NCBI RefSeq assembly: GCF_002356335.1
Contig: NZ_AP018165.1
Span: 496,001-560,000 of the forward strand
Origin: [Mycobacterium] stephanolepidis
GTDB lineage: Bacteria > Actinomycetota > Actinomycetes > Mycobacteriales > Mycobacteriaceae
Length of the DNA: 64,000 bases
Reading direction: 5' to 3'
Within the stretch, counting starts at the first letter, position 1, and every line of letters starts with the position of its first letter. A program made the translations under genes and the position numbers. The notes beneath the pieces were generated by a model. That model made no database searches, was not told the origin of the DNA, and was given only the letters and a program-made list of their open reading frames with translations. Positions 55,816 through 63,080 of the stretch are shown piece by piece.

Positions 55816-56715
55816 ATGGGGGAGGTTCCATGGCCGTTTCGTTCTGGTGAGGCTATTGCTTCTGGAGCTGTGACTGAGCACGAAATCCGTCGTCGATACG
55901 AACAGCTCTACCCATCCGTGTACGTTCCACGCGGATCGAATGTGACGGCCATACAGCGTGCACGGGCCGCATGGTTGTGGTCGCGGCGAGGCGGGGTGGT
56001 CGCGGGCCTGTCCGCATCGGCGCTTCTCGGCTCGAAGTGGGTAGATGGTTCGGGCGCAGCGGAATTGATCTATCGAAACCATAAGGCGCCGAAGGGGTTG
56101 AGGGTTCACCGAGAGTCATTGCTGGCAGGCGAGGTTGCTCGTGTTGACGGCCTCGCGGTCACCTCGGCGGCACGCACGGCCTTCGACCTTGGACGCTGGT
56201 TGCCGCCGCACACCGCCGTTGAACGCTTGGACGCTCTGATCGCAGCTACGGGAGTCAGTCCCTCAGAGATTCTTCAGATCTCGGATATGCATCCCGGAGC
56301 CAGAGGACTTGTGGCGCTCGGCAGGGCGCTGGAGTTGGTCGACGGCGGAGCAGAGTCACCTCAAGAAACCCGCACGCGGCTGCTTCTCGTAAGGGCGGGA
56401 TTCCCTAAGCCGCAGACTCAGATCCGGGTCTACACGCGCGACGGAGAATTCGTCGCGAGGATCGACATGGGCTGGGAGGACGTCAAGGTCGGAGTCGAAT
56501 TCGACGGCGCACAGCACTGGACGGATCCGCACCAGCGGTCCCGCGATGTCGATCGGTCAGCCGGACTCTCCGCAGAGGGCTGGAACATCATTCGGGTGAC
56601 ATCCGAGATGCTGCGGCATCGAGCGGGCACGATCGTAGCCCGGGTCGATGAGGCGTTTCGAACGGCGATGTCGAGTGGGAATCTGGCGAGGGATTTCGGT
56701 CGTTTTGCCTCGTGA
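55816..56715 (+). CDS. DUF559/AbiEi-like endonuclease-fold protein
   Basis: A 299-residue protein. The N-terminus (about 10-80) is an AbiEi-like winged helix (TEHEIRRRYEQLYPSVYVPRG, RAAWLWSRRGGVVAGLSASALLG). The C-terminus is a VSR/DUF559-like nuclease domain: ARIDMGWEDVKVGVEFDGAQHW with the D-x-ExD style acidic residues, then RSRDVDRSAGLSAEGWNIIRVTSEML. The ATG at 55816 is preceded by CCCGCT; the RBS is weak. Its 3' end including the stop lies inside the right-hand 52-bp repeat. It interrupts the fadA6-ipdC neighbourhood and may be mobile. Confidence 0.78.
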   Translation: MGEVPWPFRSGEAIASGAVTEHEIRRRYEQLYPSVYVPRGSNVTAIQRARAAWLWSRRGGVVAGLSASALLGSKWVDGSGAAELIYRNHKAPKGLRVHRESLLAGEVARVDGLAVTSAARTAFDLGRWLPPHTAVERLDALIAATGVSPSEILQISDMHPGARGLVALGRALELVDGGAESPQETRTRLLLVRAGFPKPQTQIRVYTRDGEFVARIDMGWEDVKVGVEFDGAQHWTDPHQRSRDVDRSAGLSAEGWNIIRVTSEMLRHRAGTIVARVDEAFRTAMSSGNLARDFGRFAS

Positions 56716-56726
56716 GATTCCCACTC
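56675..56726 (+). repeat. 52-bp hairpin repeat, right copy
   Basis: It starts GTGGGAATCT and ends AGATTCCCACTC; the first and last 10 bases pair perfectly (GTGGGAATCT with AGATTCCCAC). It contains the last 12 codons and TGA of the DUF559-like gene. It ends 6 bp before the ipdC stop. Confidence 0.9.
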
Positions 56727-56731
56727 GGCGG

Positions 56732-57808
56732 TTAGAGGATGGCCGCGTTCGCACTCTTCAGCTGGGCAACCGCTTCCGTCACGATCGCGTCGATCAGGTC
56801 CTGGCAGCTGGGCAGGTCATCGAGGATGCCCGCGACCTGACCGGAGGCGAGAACACCGGCACCGGTGTTGCCCTCGACCAGACCGGCCTTCAGCAGCATC
56901 GGGGTGTTCGCGGCCATGAGCACCTGAGACCAGGTGAGCTCCTTGCCGTGGCGCATCGCCAGGCCGTCCGTGACCATGGACCGCCACGTCATTCCCGACA
57001 TCTTCTTGAACTTGGCCGCGTTCCGGATCGCGGCGCTGAATCCACGCACCCGCGAACCGCTTTCGAGCTTCTCGACCAGCTCGGTGCGCAACACCCGGTG
57101 CGGCATGCCGTCGACCCGGGTCGACACCACGGTGCCATCGAGGGCCGAGGCCAGGTAGCGCTCCTTGACCGCATCAGGCACGGTGCTATCGGAGGTCAGC
57201 AGGAATCGGGTGCCCATGGCGACACCGGTCGCGCCGTAGGACAGCGCTGCGGCGAGGCCACGCCCGTCGAAGAATCCACCGGCGGCGATGACCGGCATTG
57301 CGGTGTCCTTGACGGCATCGAGCACCGAGGGCAGCAGCAGCGTGGTCGCGACAGGTCCGGTGTGCCCGCCGCCCTCACCGCCCTGCACGATCACTGCGTC
57401 GGCACCCCAGGCGGCGACCTTCTTGGCATGCTTGGCTGCGCCGATAGACGGAACGACCACCACGCCATTGTCTTTCAGCTTGGCGATCAGATCCTGCTTG
57501 GGTGCCAGCGCGAACGAGGCCACCTTGACCTTCTCGCGGATCAGCAGATCGATACGCTCGGTGGCATCACCGGCGTCCGCGCGGATGTTCACACCGAAGG
57601 GCTTGTCGGTGAGTGACTTCGTCTTCGCGACCGCCGCGACCAATTCCTCCAGCGTCATGGTCGCCGAGGCGAGGATGCCCAGACCGCCGGCGTTGGAGGT
57701 GGCGGCCACCAGGCGAGGACCGGCCACCCAGCCCATACCGGTCTGGACGACGGGATGGTCGATGCCGACCAGCTCAGTCAGTGCTGTCTTGAGGACCGGT
57801 GCACTCAT
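56732..57808 (-). CDS. ipdC: IpdC, flavin-dependent CoA-ester reductase (NMO fold)
   Basis: A 358-residue FMN-binding TIM-barrel protein of the nitronate monooxygenase family, matching Rv3553. Motifs include QTGMGWVAGPRLVAATSNAGGLGILA (in pieces), KPFGVNIRA, GGEGGGHTGPVATTLLLPSVLD, AAGGFFDGRGLAAALSYGATGVAMGTRFLLT. IpdC acts on a hydroxylated HIP-CoA intermediate with NADH. Its ATG overlaps the ipdB stop by 4 bp (57805-57808), so it is translated with ipdAB. Confidence 0.92.
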   Translation of the reverse strand: MSAPVLKTALTELVGIDHPVVQTGMGWVAGPRLVAATSNAGGLGILASATMTLEELVAAVAKTKSLTDKPFGVNIRADAGDATERIDLLIREKVKVASFALAPKQDLIAKLKDNGVVVVPSIGAAKHAKKVAAWGADAVIVQGGEGGGHTGPVATTLLLPSVLDAVKDTAMPVIAAGGFFDGRGLAAALSYGATGVAMGTRFLLTSDSTVPDAVKERYLASALDGTVVSTRVDGMPHRVLRTELVEKLESGSRVRGFSAAIRNAAKFKKMSGMTWRSMVTDGLAMRHGKELTWSQVLMAANTPMLLKAGLVEGNTGAGVLASGQVAGILDDLPSCQDLIDAIVTEAVAQLKSANAAIL

Positions 57809-58554
57809 TGCTTGACTTCCTTGTCCCGGAATGACTTCGGATCAATCACCTCGCGAATGATCCGAAGCTCTTCATCGGTGGGCAGACGGGTCTCACCGGC
57901 GTCGTTCAGCCCGTGCACCTCGAAGCTGGTGTTTGACGCAACCTCCTCGGCCGAGACGCCGGGGTGCAGTGACAGCGCCTGCATCTCGTGGTTGGGGCCG
58001 TTGAAGTCGAACACACCCAGGTTGGAAATCACCCGGAACACGTTGAGGTACTTGTACGCCGGGTTCGCCGGGTCGACCTTGTCGTAACCGACGCCCGAGA
58101 CGATGTCGACAGAGTTCCCGAACACTCGCGCCGAATGGTTGCCCACCCAATACGACGTGGCGTGGTTGATGGTGTTGCCCGGTGCGCCGCGCACACCGAA
58201 CATCTGCCGGGTGGGGTGCTGCAGCGGCCCGAACGCCGAGAGGTTCTGATTGCCGTAGCGGTCAATCTGGTTGGCGCCCATGACGACATGTCGACGGCCG
58301 GAGGCCACCACGTCGAACACCTTGCGGAAGGGCATCCACCCCTCGATCGGAGAGGTGCCGCCGATTGCCGGTGTCTCGGCCATCAGGACGGCCTCTCCGT
58401 CGGAGAGCACCAGATCGGGGGAGAAGGTCAGGCGAGCCAGTCGGGCACCGACGGTGGACATGGTCGACATCGCGGAGGCCATGATCTCGCCTGCGTCCCT
58501 GAACAACTCGGCGCACGCTACGGCGCATACCTCGGCGCGGGTTGCCTCGCTCAT
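57805..58554 (-). CDS. ipdB: IpdB, beta subunit of COCHEA-CoA hydrolase
   Basis: A 249-residue class I CoA-transferase-like subunit (Rv3552 counterpart): CAVACAELFRDAGEIMASAMSTMSTVGARLARLTFSPDLVLSDGEA (in pieces), FDVVASGRRHVVMGANQIDRYGNQN, SLHPGVSAEEVASNTSFEVHG. With IpdA it opens the last steroid ring by hydrolysing a carbon-carbon bond, without needing the catalytic Glu of real CoA transferases. Overlaps both neighbours by 4 bp. Confidence 0.93.
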   Translation of the reverse strand: MSEATRAEVCAVACAELFRDAGEIMASAMSTMSTVGARLARLTFSPDLVLSDGEAVLMAETPAIGGTSPIEGWMPFRKVFDVVASGRRHVVMGANQIDRYGNQNLSAFGPLQHPTRQMFGVRGAPGNTINHATSYWVGNHSARVFGNSVDIVSGVGYDKVDPANPAYKYLNVFRVISNLGVFDFNGPNHEMQALSLHPGVSAEEVASNTSFEVHGLNDAGETRLPTDEELRIIREVIDPKSFRDKEVKQ

Positions 58555-59432
58555 GCCTGCTGCTCCTTAAACCGCTTAACGGCTGCCTGGTAGTCCTCTT
58601 CGGAACCGGACAGGTAGGTGTCGACGAAGGTCTGCCAGGTCTCCGGATTCCCGGCGGCCTCGGCGTAGTGCCGCTGGAACTTCTCGTCGCGGCCGTAGTC
58701 GGCGGCGCCGATGGTGAAGTGCGCGCCACCGGGAGCTTCCACCACCTTGTCCACCATCATGCGGTTCAGCAGGAGTGACTGCAGGGGAACGGTTTTGACC
58801 AGTTCCTCGGTGGACACGATCTTCTCCACAGAGAGGTAGCGGCGCTCGGCGGCCAGGCAGTAGAGGTCGTCGAAGTACGGGTCCACACCGGTGTAGGCGG
58901 CATTGCCGGTGGAGTCACCCAGGTTCAGGTGCACGAATGCGGCGTCCAGATTCAGTGCGGGCATTGCGACCAGGGTTTCCGCGTTTCCCGACGAGTCCGC
59001 ATACGGGGATGTGACGGTCTTGAGCTCGTCGCCCCAGAAATTCATGACGTCCGAGCCCAGCCCGGCCCGGATGGGCAGGAATGGTAGGCGGGCGGCGGCG
59101 GCCTCCAGGCCGCACTTGACCATGCCTTCATCCATCTCGCGGGACTCGATGGCACCGGTGGTGCGCGCTTTTGCGAACCACGGGTCATAGAACGGCGGCG
59201 AATCCAGGGACACGAAGCCGTAGTAGGCCTTTTTGACCTTGCCCGCCGAACACAGCAGGCCCAAGTCCGGTCCGCCGTAGGTGACGACCGTCAAATCCGT
59301 GATATCCGAACGCAAGATCGCGCGCACGAAGGCCATCGGCTTGCGGCGCGAACCCCAGCCGCCGAGACCGATGGTCATGCCGCTGCGCAGTTCGGAGACG
59401 ACCTCGTCGAGAGTGCTTGTCTTGTCTGCCAT
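58551..59432 (-). CDS. ipdA: IpdA, alpha subunit of COCHEA-CoA hydrolase
   Basis: A 293-residue CoA-transferase-fold subunit (Rv3551 counterpart). Landmarks are SELRSGMTIGLGGWGSRRKPMAFVRAILRS, VVTYGGPDLGLLCSAGKVKK, ARLPFLPIRAGLGSDVMNFWGDELKTVTSPYAD (in pieces) and EKIVSTEELVKTVPLQSLLLNRMMV. It forms IpdA2B2 with IpdB. Its ATG overlaps the echA20 stop by one base, so echA20-ipdA-ipdB-ipdC make one operon. Confidence 0.93.
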   Translation of the reverse strand: MADKTSTLDEVVSELRSGMTIGLGGWGSRRKPMAFVRAILRSDITDLTVVTYGGPDLGLLCSAGKVKKAYYGFVSLDSPPFYDPWFAKARTTGAIESREMDEGMVKCGLEAAAARLPFLPIRAGLGSDVMNFWGDELKTVTSPYADSSGNAETLVAMPALNLDAAFVHLNLGDSTGNAAYTGVDPYFDDLYCLAAERRYLSVEKIVSTEELVKTVPLQSLLLNRMMVDKVVEAPGGAHFTIGAADYGRDEKFQRHYAEAAGNPETWQTFVDTYLSGSEEDYQAAVKRFKEQQA

Positions 59433-60202
59433 TAGTTTCCCTTCGGCTTTCCGGTCTCGACGAATGCGTCACGGTGCTCGTCGGCGACACCGGCCAGGTT
59501 GAGCTCGAATGTGAAGCCCTGTTCCATGCGATAGCTGGATTCGACGTCCTGCGGATCTATGACGTTGATGGCTTCCTTGGCGGCGCGGATGACGCGGGTG
59601 TCCTTGGCGGCGATGTCACGCGCGACGCGCAGCGCGGCCTCGTCGAGTTCCTCCCGTGGCACCACCTCGTGAATGGATCCGTAGTGGTGCAACGTTTTTG
59701 CGTCGATCTTGGCTGCTGTGTAGAACATCCGGCGCATCACATGCTGGGGGACCAATCGCTGCAGATGAGTGGCGGTGCCGAGTGCGCCACGGTCCACCTC
59801 GGGCACGCTGAACACCGCATCATCGGAGGCGACGATCACGTCGGCGTTACCCACCAAGCCGATTCCACCGCCGAGGCAGAAGCCGTTGACGGCGGCGATG
59901 ACGGGCACCTTGCAGCGGTAGACCGCGCTGAAGGCTTCGAAGCAGCCTCGGTTGGTGTCGATCAAGGCGGTGAAGCCCTGTCCTTCTGCCTGGGTGCGCT
60001 GCATTTCCTTGATGTCGGCGCCCGCGTTGAACCCGCGGCCCTCGGCTCGCAGGATCACGACGTGGGTGGACGGGTCATTGCCCGCCGCCAGGATGGCGTC
60101 GGCCAGCTCAAACCATCCGCGCGAGGGGATGGCGTTGACCTTCGGATAGTCGACGGTGACGGTCACGATGCCCGGTTCAACCGTCGCGGTGATGATGCCC
60201 AT
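59432..60202 (-). CDS. echA20: EchA20, ring D hydrolase (crotonase fold)
   Basis: A 256-residue crotonase-superfamily enzyme (Rv3550 counterpart) that hydrolyses ring D of HIEC-CoA. Motifs are RAEGRGFNAGADIKEM (oxyanion hole), AAVNGFCLGGGIGLVGNADVIVAS (second oxyanion element) and the C-terminal PQDVESSYRMEQGFTFELN. The ATG at 60202 is the first credible start; the frame remains open upstream into the KstR2 box. It is the first gene of the echA20-ipdABC operon. Confidence 0.93.
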   Translation of the reverse strand: MGIITATVEPGIVTVTVDYPKVNAIPSRGWFELADAILAAGNDPSTHVVILRAEGRGFNAGADIKEMQRTQAEGQGFTALIDTNRGCFEAFSAVYRCKVPVIAAVNGFCLGGGIGLVGNADVIVASDDAVFSVPEVDRGALGTATHLQRLVPQHVMRRMFYTAAKIDAKTLHHYGSIHEVVPREELDEAALRVARDIAAKDTRVIRAAKEAINVIDPQDVESSYRMEQGFTFELNLAGVADEHRDAFVETGKPKGN

Positions 60203-60222
60203 GAGACTCCTCAAGGTACCGA

Positions 60223-60236
60223 AACAAGCACTTGCT
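60223..60236. promoter_or_regulatory. KstR2 operator, echA20-SDR intergenic
   Basis: AACAAGCACTTGCT fits AnCAAGnnCTTGnT. It lies 20 bp upstream of echA20 and 60 bp upstream of the divergent SDR gene. Confidence 0.93.
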
Positions 60237-60296
60237 TGGTACGCTACCATGGCTCGAAAGCGCAGGACAAACAGCAGGAATACAGCAAGGAGCGAC

Positions 60297-61112
60297 GTGC
60301 GAACCCCTTACGAACTCGGCCTCGCGGGCCGCGTCGTGCTGGTCACCGGAGGTGTCCGCGGTGTCGGTGCCGGGATCAGTCGGGTGTTCGACGAGCTCGG
60401 TGCGACGGTGATTACCTGCGCACGCCGCCCCGCACCCGATGGTCTTCGCGCAAGCGGCTCATCCCAGAGCCCCCCTTACGAATTTCATCCCTGCGATGTC
60501 CGCGACGAAGAGTCGGTGGACGCGCTCATCAGCGCCATCGTGTCCGGGCATGGGCGCCTGGATGCTGTCGTGAACAACGCCGGTGGTGCGCCCTTCGCGC
60601 TGGCCGCCGACGCGAGCCACAACTTCCATCGCAAGATCATCGAACTGAATCTGCTCTCGGCCCTGCTCGTCTCGCAGCGCGCCAACGCCGTGATGCAGCG
60701 GCAGGACGAGGGCGGCACCATCGTCAACATCACCAGCGTGAGCGCAAGCCGACCCTCGCCGGGTACTGCCGCATATGGCGCCGCCAAGGCCGGGCTCGAG
60801 AGCCTGACCCGGAGCCTGGCTGTGGAATGGGCGCCCAAGGTGCGGGTGAATGCGCTGGCCGCCGGAATGATCCGCACCGAGCTCTCGGAAATGCATTATG
60901 GCGATGAAGACGGGATTGCGTCCGTCGGCGCGACGGTGCCGCTGGGCCGCCTTGCGAATCCGGACGAGATTGGTTGGACGGCAGCGTTTCTTGCCTCACC
61001 ACTGTCCTCGTACGTGACCGGTTCGGTCCTCACGGTTCATGGCGGAGGGGAGCGTCCCGCGTTCCTCGACGCCGCCAATGTCAACAGCAATGAGAACGGC
61101 GAAAAGGAATAG
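60297..61112 (+). CDS. Short-chain dehydrogenase (Rv3549c-like), sterol ring pathway
   Basis: A 271-residue SDR with cofactor loop TGGVRGVGAGI, NNAGGAPFALA, ITSVSASRPSPGTAAYGAAKAG (Ser, YxxxK). The GTG start at 60297 has a fine AAGGAGCGAC RBS. Residues 46-57 (PDGLRASGSSQS) between the ITCARR strand and the CDVRD strand are an insertion encoded by the dispersed repeat; the loop lies at the cofactor-binding edge, so function may be kept. It is co-transcribed with the SDR at 61116. Confidence 0.88.
   Translation: MRTPYELGLAGRVVLVTGGVRGVGAGISRVFDELGATVITCARRPAPDGLRASGSSQSPPYEFHPCDVRDEESVDALISAIVSGHGRLDAVVNNAGGAPFALAADASHNFHRKIIELNLLSALLVSQRANAVMQRQDEGGTIVNITSVSASRPSPGTAAYGAAKAGLESLTRSLAVEWAPKVRVNALAAGMIRTELSEMHYGDEDGIASVGATVPLGRLANPDEIGWTAAFLASPLSSYVTGSVLTVHGGGERPAFLDAANVNSNENGEKE
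60438..60467 (+). repeat. Dispersed short repeat, copy e (inside SDR gene)
   Basis: The clearest copy: it begins GATGGTCTTCGCGC and ends AAGCGGCTCATCCCAG, 30 bases, encoding DGLRASGSSQ in frame. The inner CGC-GCAA-GCG can form a small tetraloop hairpin. Confidence 0.85.
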
Positions 61113-61115
61113 AAC

Positions 61116-62027
61116 ATGCCAGGTTTGCTCGACGGTCGGGTCGTCATCATCACCGGTGCGGGCCGGGGCATCGGACGTGCGCACGCGCTGGCGTTCGCGG
61201 CCGAAGGCGCCCGTGTAGTCGTCAATGACATCGGTGTGGGCCTGGATGGATCGGCGGGCACCAGCCCCGCCCAGGAAGTGGTCGAGGAGATCAAAGCCGC
61301 CGGTGGCGAGGCCGTCACCAACGGTGATGACGTCGCGGACTGGAACGGTGCCAAGAACCTGATCGACACGGCCGTCAATTCCTTTGGACGTCTGGATGTT
61401 CTGGTGAACAACGCTGGTTTCCTGCGTGACCGGATGCTCGCCAACATGGGCGAGGAGGAGTGGGACGCGGTGATTCGCGTGCATCTCAAGGGGCACTTCG
61501 CACCGCTGCGTCATGCCGCCGCGTACTGGCGTGATGAGTTCAAGGCCGGCAATGCGGTGGACGCCCGCATTATCAACACCAGCTCCGCTGCCGGCCTGCA
61601 AGGCAGTGTCGGGCAAGGGAATTACGCCGCCGCCAAGGCCGGTATCGCCACCTTGACGCTGCAGGCCGCTGCGGAGATGGGCCGCTACGGCATCACCGTC
61701 AACGCCATCGCTCCGGCCGCGCGTACCCGGATGACCGAGGCAGTCTTCGCCGAGACCATGGCCAAGCCCGAGGACGGTGCATTCGACGCGATGGCTCCCG
61801 AGAATGTCTCACCGCTGGTGGTGTGGCTGGGCAGCCCGGAGTCGCGCGCGGTCACCGGAAAGGTGTTCGAGGTCGAAGCCGGCATCATTCGCGTCGCCGA
61901 GGGCTGGGCGCACGGTCCGCAGGTAGACAAGGGTGCTCGTTGGGACCCAAGTGAATTGGGTCCCGTTGTCACCGACCTGCTCGATAAGGCTCGCACGCCG
62001 GTTCCGGTCTACGGCTCACAGGGTTAG
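61116..62027 (+). CDS. Short-chain dehydrogenase (Rv3548c-like), hydroxyacyl-CoA dehydrogenase type
   Basis: A 303-residue SDR of the MFE/HSD17B4-like hydroxyacyl-CoA dehydrogenase group. Motifs are TGAGRGIGRAHA, VVVNDIGVGLDGS, NNAGFLRDRMLANM, NTSSAAGLQGSVGQGNYAAAKAG and the C-terminal VWLGSPESRAVTGKVFEVEAG. It starts 3 bp after the SDR at 60297 with an AAAAGGAATAGAAC RBS and ends the operon. Probably acts on a sterol-derived CoA ester. Confidence 0.9.
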   Translation: MPGLLDGRVVIITGAGRGIGRAHALAFAAEGARVVVNDIGVGLDGSAGTSPAQEVVEEIKAAGGEAVTNGDDVADWNGAKNLIDTAVNSFGRLDVLVNNAGFLRDRMLANMGEEEWDAVIRVHLKGHFAPLRHAAAYWRDEFKAGNAVDARIINTSSAAGLQGSVGQGNYAAAKAGIATLTLQAAAEMGRYGITVNAIAPAARTRMTEAVFAETMAKPEDGAFDAMAPENVSPLVVWLGSPESRAVTGKVFEVEAGIIRVAEGWAHGPQVDKGARWDPSELGPVVTDLLDKARTPVPVYGSQG

Positions 62028-62060
62028 CCGCTTCCGCCGACACGGCGTGTCGATGGGGAG

Positions 62061-62561
62061 CTAGGGCTCCAGGATGACGACGGGGATCTTGCGGGTTGTG
62101 TACGACTGGTACTTGTCGAAGTCGGCGTATAGCTCGACCAGCTTGGGCCAGTAGTACGCACGTTCCTCGTCAGTCGCGGTGCGGGCCGTCATCGTTCGGA
62201 TATTGCCTTTTATCTGAACGCTGACTTCAGAATTCGCCTTCAGGTTGAGGTACCACGCCGGATTGGTGTCACGCCCGCCCTGCGACGCCACTAGGACGAT
62301 CTTGTCGCCGTCGGGCAGGAAGAGCAGCGCGCTCAGCCGCTTCTGCCCGGTCTTGCGGCCGATGGTGGTGATCAGCAGTACCGGAATGCCCCAGGGGAAA
62401 GCCGCACCCACACGCCACTTTCCGCCGAGGCGGCCGTCGGTCCGCTGATACAGCCAGACGTTGGCAGTGGTCATCCACTTGATCAACTTTCCGGCCAACT
62501 CGGAGTTCAATTGGGCGGGTGCATTCGCGGATGAGCCGCTCGCGGCAAGACCATCAGACAT
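62061..62561 (-). CDS. Ddn-like F420-dependent nitroreductase/quinone reductase
   Basis: A 166-residue split-barrel protein of the deazaflavin (F420)-dependent nitroreductase family: WLYQRTDGRLGGKWRVG, GIPVLLITTIGRKTGQKRLSALLFL, ASQGGRDTNPAWYLNLKANSEVSVQI and ARTATDEERAYYWPKLV. It matches the position of M. tuberculosis Rv3547 (ddn). It has an N-terminal extension beginning MSDGLAASGSSANA that is encoded by a dispersed-repeat copy. It diverges from the gene at 62579. Confidence 0.88.
   Translation of the reverse strand: MSDGLAASGSSANAPAQLNSELAGKLIKWMTTANVWLYQRTDGRLGGKWRVGAAFPWGIPVLLITTIGRKTGQKRLSALLFLPDGDKIVLVASQGGRDTNPAWYLNLKANSEVSVQIKGNIRTMTARTATDEERAYYWPKLVELYADFDKYQSYTTRKIPVVILEP
62528..62556 (-). 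repeat. Dispersed short repeat, copy f (start of the Ddn-like gene)
   Basis: On the minus strand it reads TGATGGTCTTGCCGCGAG then CGGCTCATCCG and encodes DGLAASGSS just after the initiator Met-Ser. Confidence 0.75.
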
Positions 62562-62578
62562 GGCCCTATGCTACGAGG

Positions 62579-62965
62579 GTGTCAACACCTGGAGCCTCAG
62601 ACGAAGTGCGTATTGCCGCCGCAAATGCCTACATCGAAGCCCTCGTCACCCATGAGGCAGACGCGGTGCCGTTCGCCCCGGAATGTGTGCGGATCGAGCA
62701 GGGTGTCAAGACCGGGTTCTCCGGAGATCACTTGCGGCGCAGCCTGAACAATGGCCCGCAGTTCCGCCTGATTGCCGCCGCGTCCAATCGACAGTTCCGC
62801 ATCGAGGGGGACGACGTCGTCGCGAGTTTCGTCATCGAGACCAAGGCAAAGGTGACCGGGTGGCGCGTCGTGGCAAAAGTGGACGAGACGTTCAAGATTC
62901 CGGCGGCTGATCCGCGGATCCACCACATCCGGGCGATCTTCGTCCCAAAGCTCTCACGTATCTAG
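62579..62965 (+). CDS. Conserved hypothetical protein, SnoaL/NTF2-like
   Basis: A 128-residue protein, start GTG 62579 (VSTPGASDEVRIAAAN). The sequence AAANAYIEALVTHEADAVPFAPECVRIEQGVKTGFSGDHLRRSLNNG with a later VIETKAKVTGWRVVAKVDETFKIPA strand suggests an NTF2/SnoaL-type cone fold. Function is unknown. It replaces fadA5, which occupies this position in M. tuberculosis. Its stop TAG lies inside the KstR box. Confidence 0.75.
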   Translation: MSTPGASDEVRIAAANAYIEALVTHEADAVPFAPECVRIEQGVKTGFSGDHLRRSLNNGPQFRLIAAASNRQFRIEGDDVVASFVIETKAKVTGWRVVAKVDETFKIPAADPRIHHIRAIFVPKLSRI

Positions 62966-62979
62966 AACGCGTTCTAGAT
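62960..62979. promoter_or_regulatory. KstR operator upstream of cyp125
   Basis: The 20-bp sequence ATCTAGAACGCGTTCTAGAT is a perfect palindrome containing the KstR core TAGAACGCGTTCTA (62963-62976). It lies 101 bp upstream of the cyp125 GTG and overlaps the stop of the preceding gene. Confidence 0.95.
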
Positions 62980-63080
62980 CTGGGGTTTTTCCTCCGCGCC
63001 CCCTTGTCCCGAGGGCGTTTTCTGTGCTTCACTGCCACTAGAGCCATTAGTGAAATGCGTCACAGGCCAGGAGGTACAGC

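Noticed and set aside
59417..60907. Long open frame antisense to echA20 (496 codons)
   Set aside because: It spans echA20, the KstR2 box and the SDR start in a different frame; no motif or RBS.
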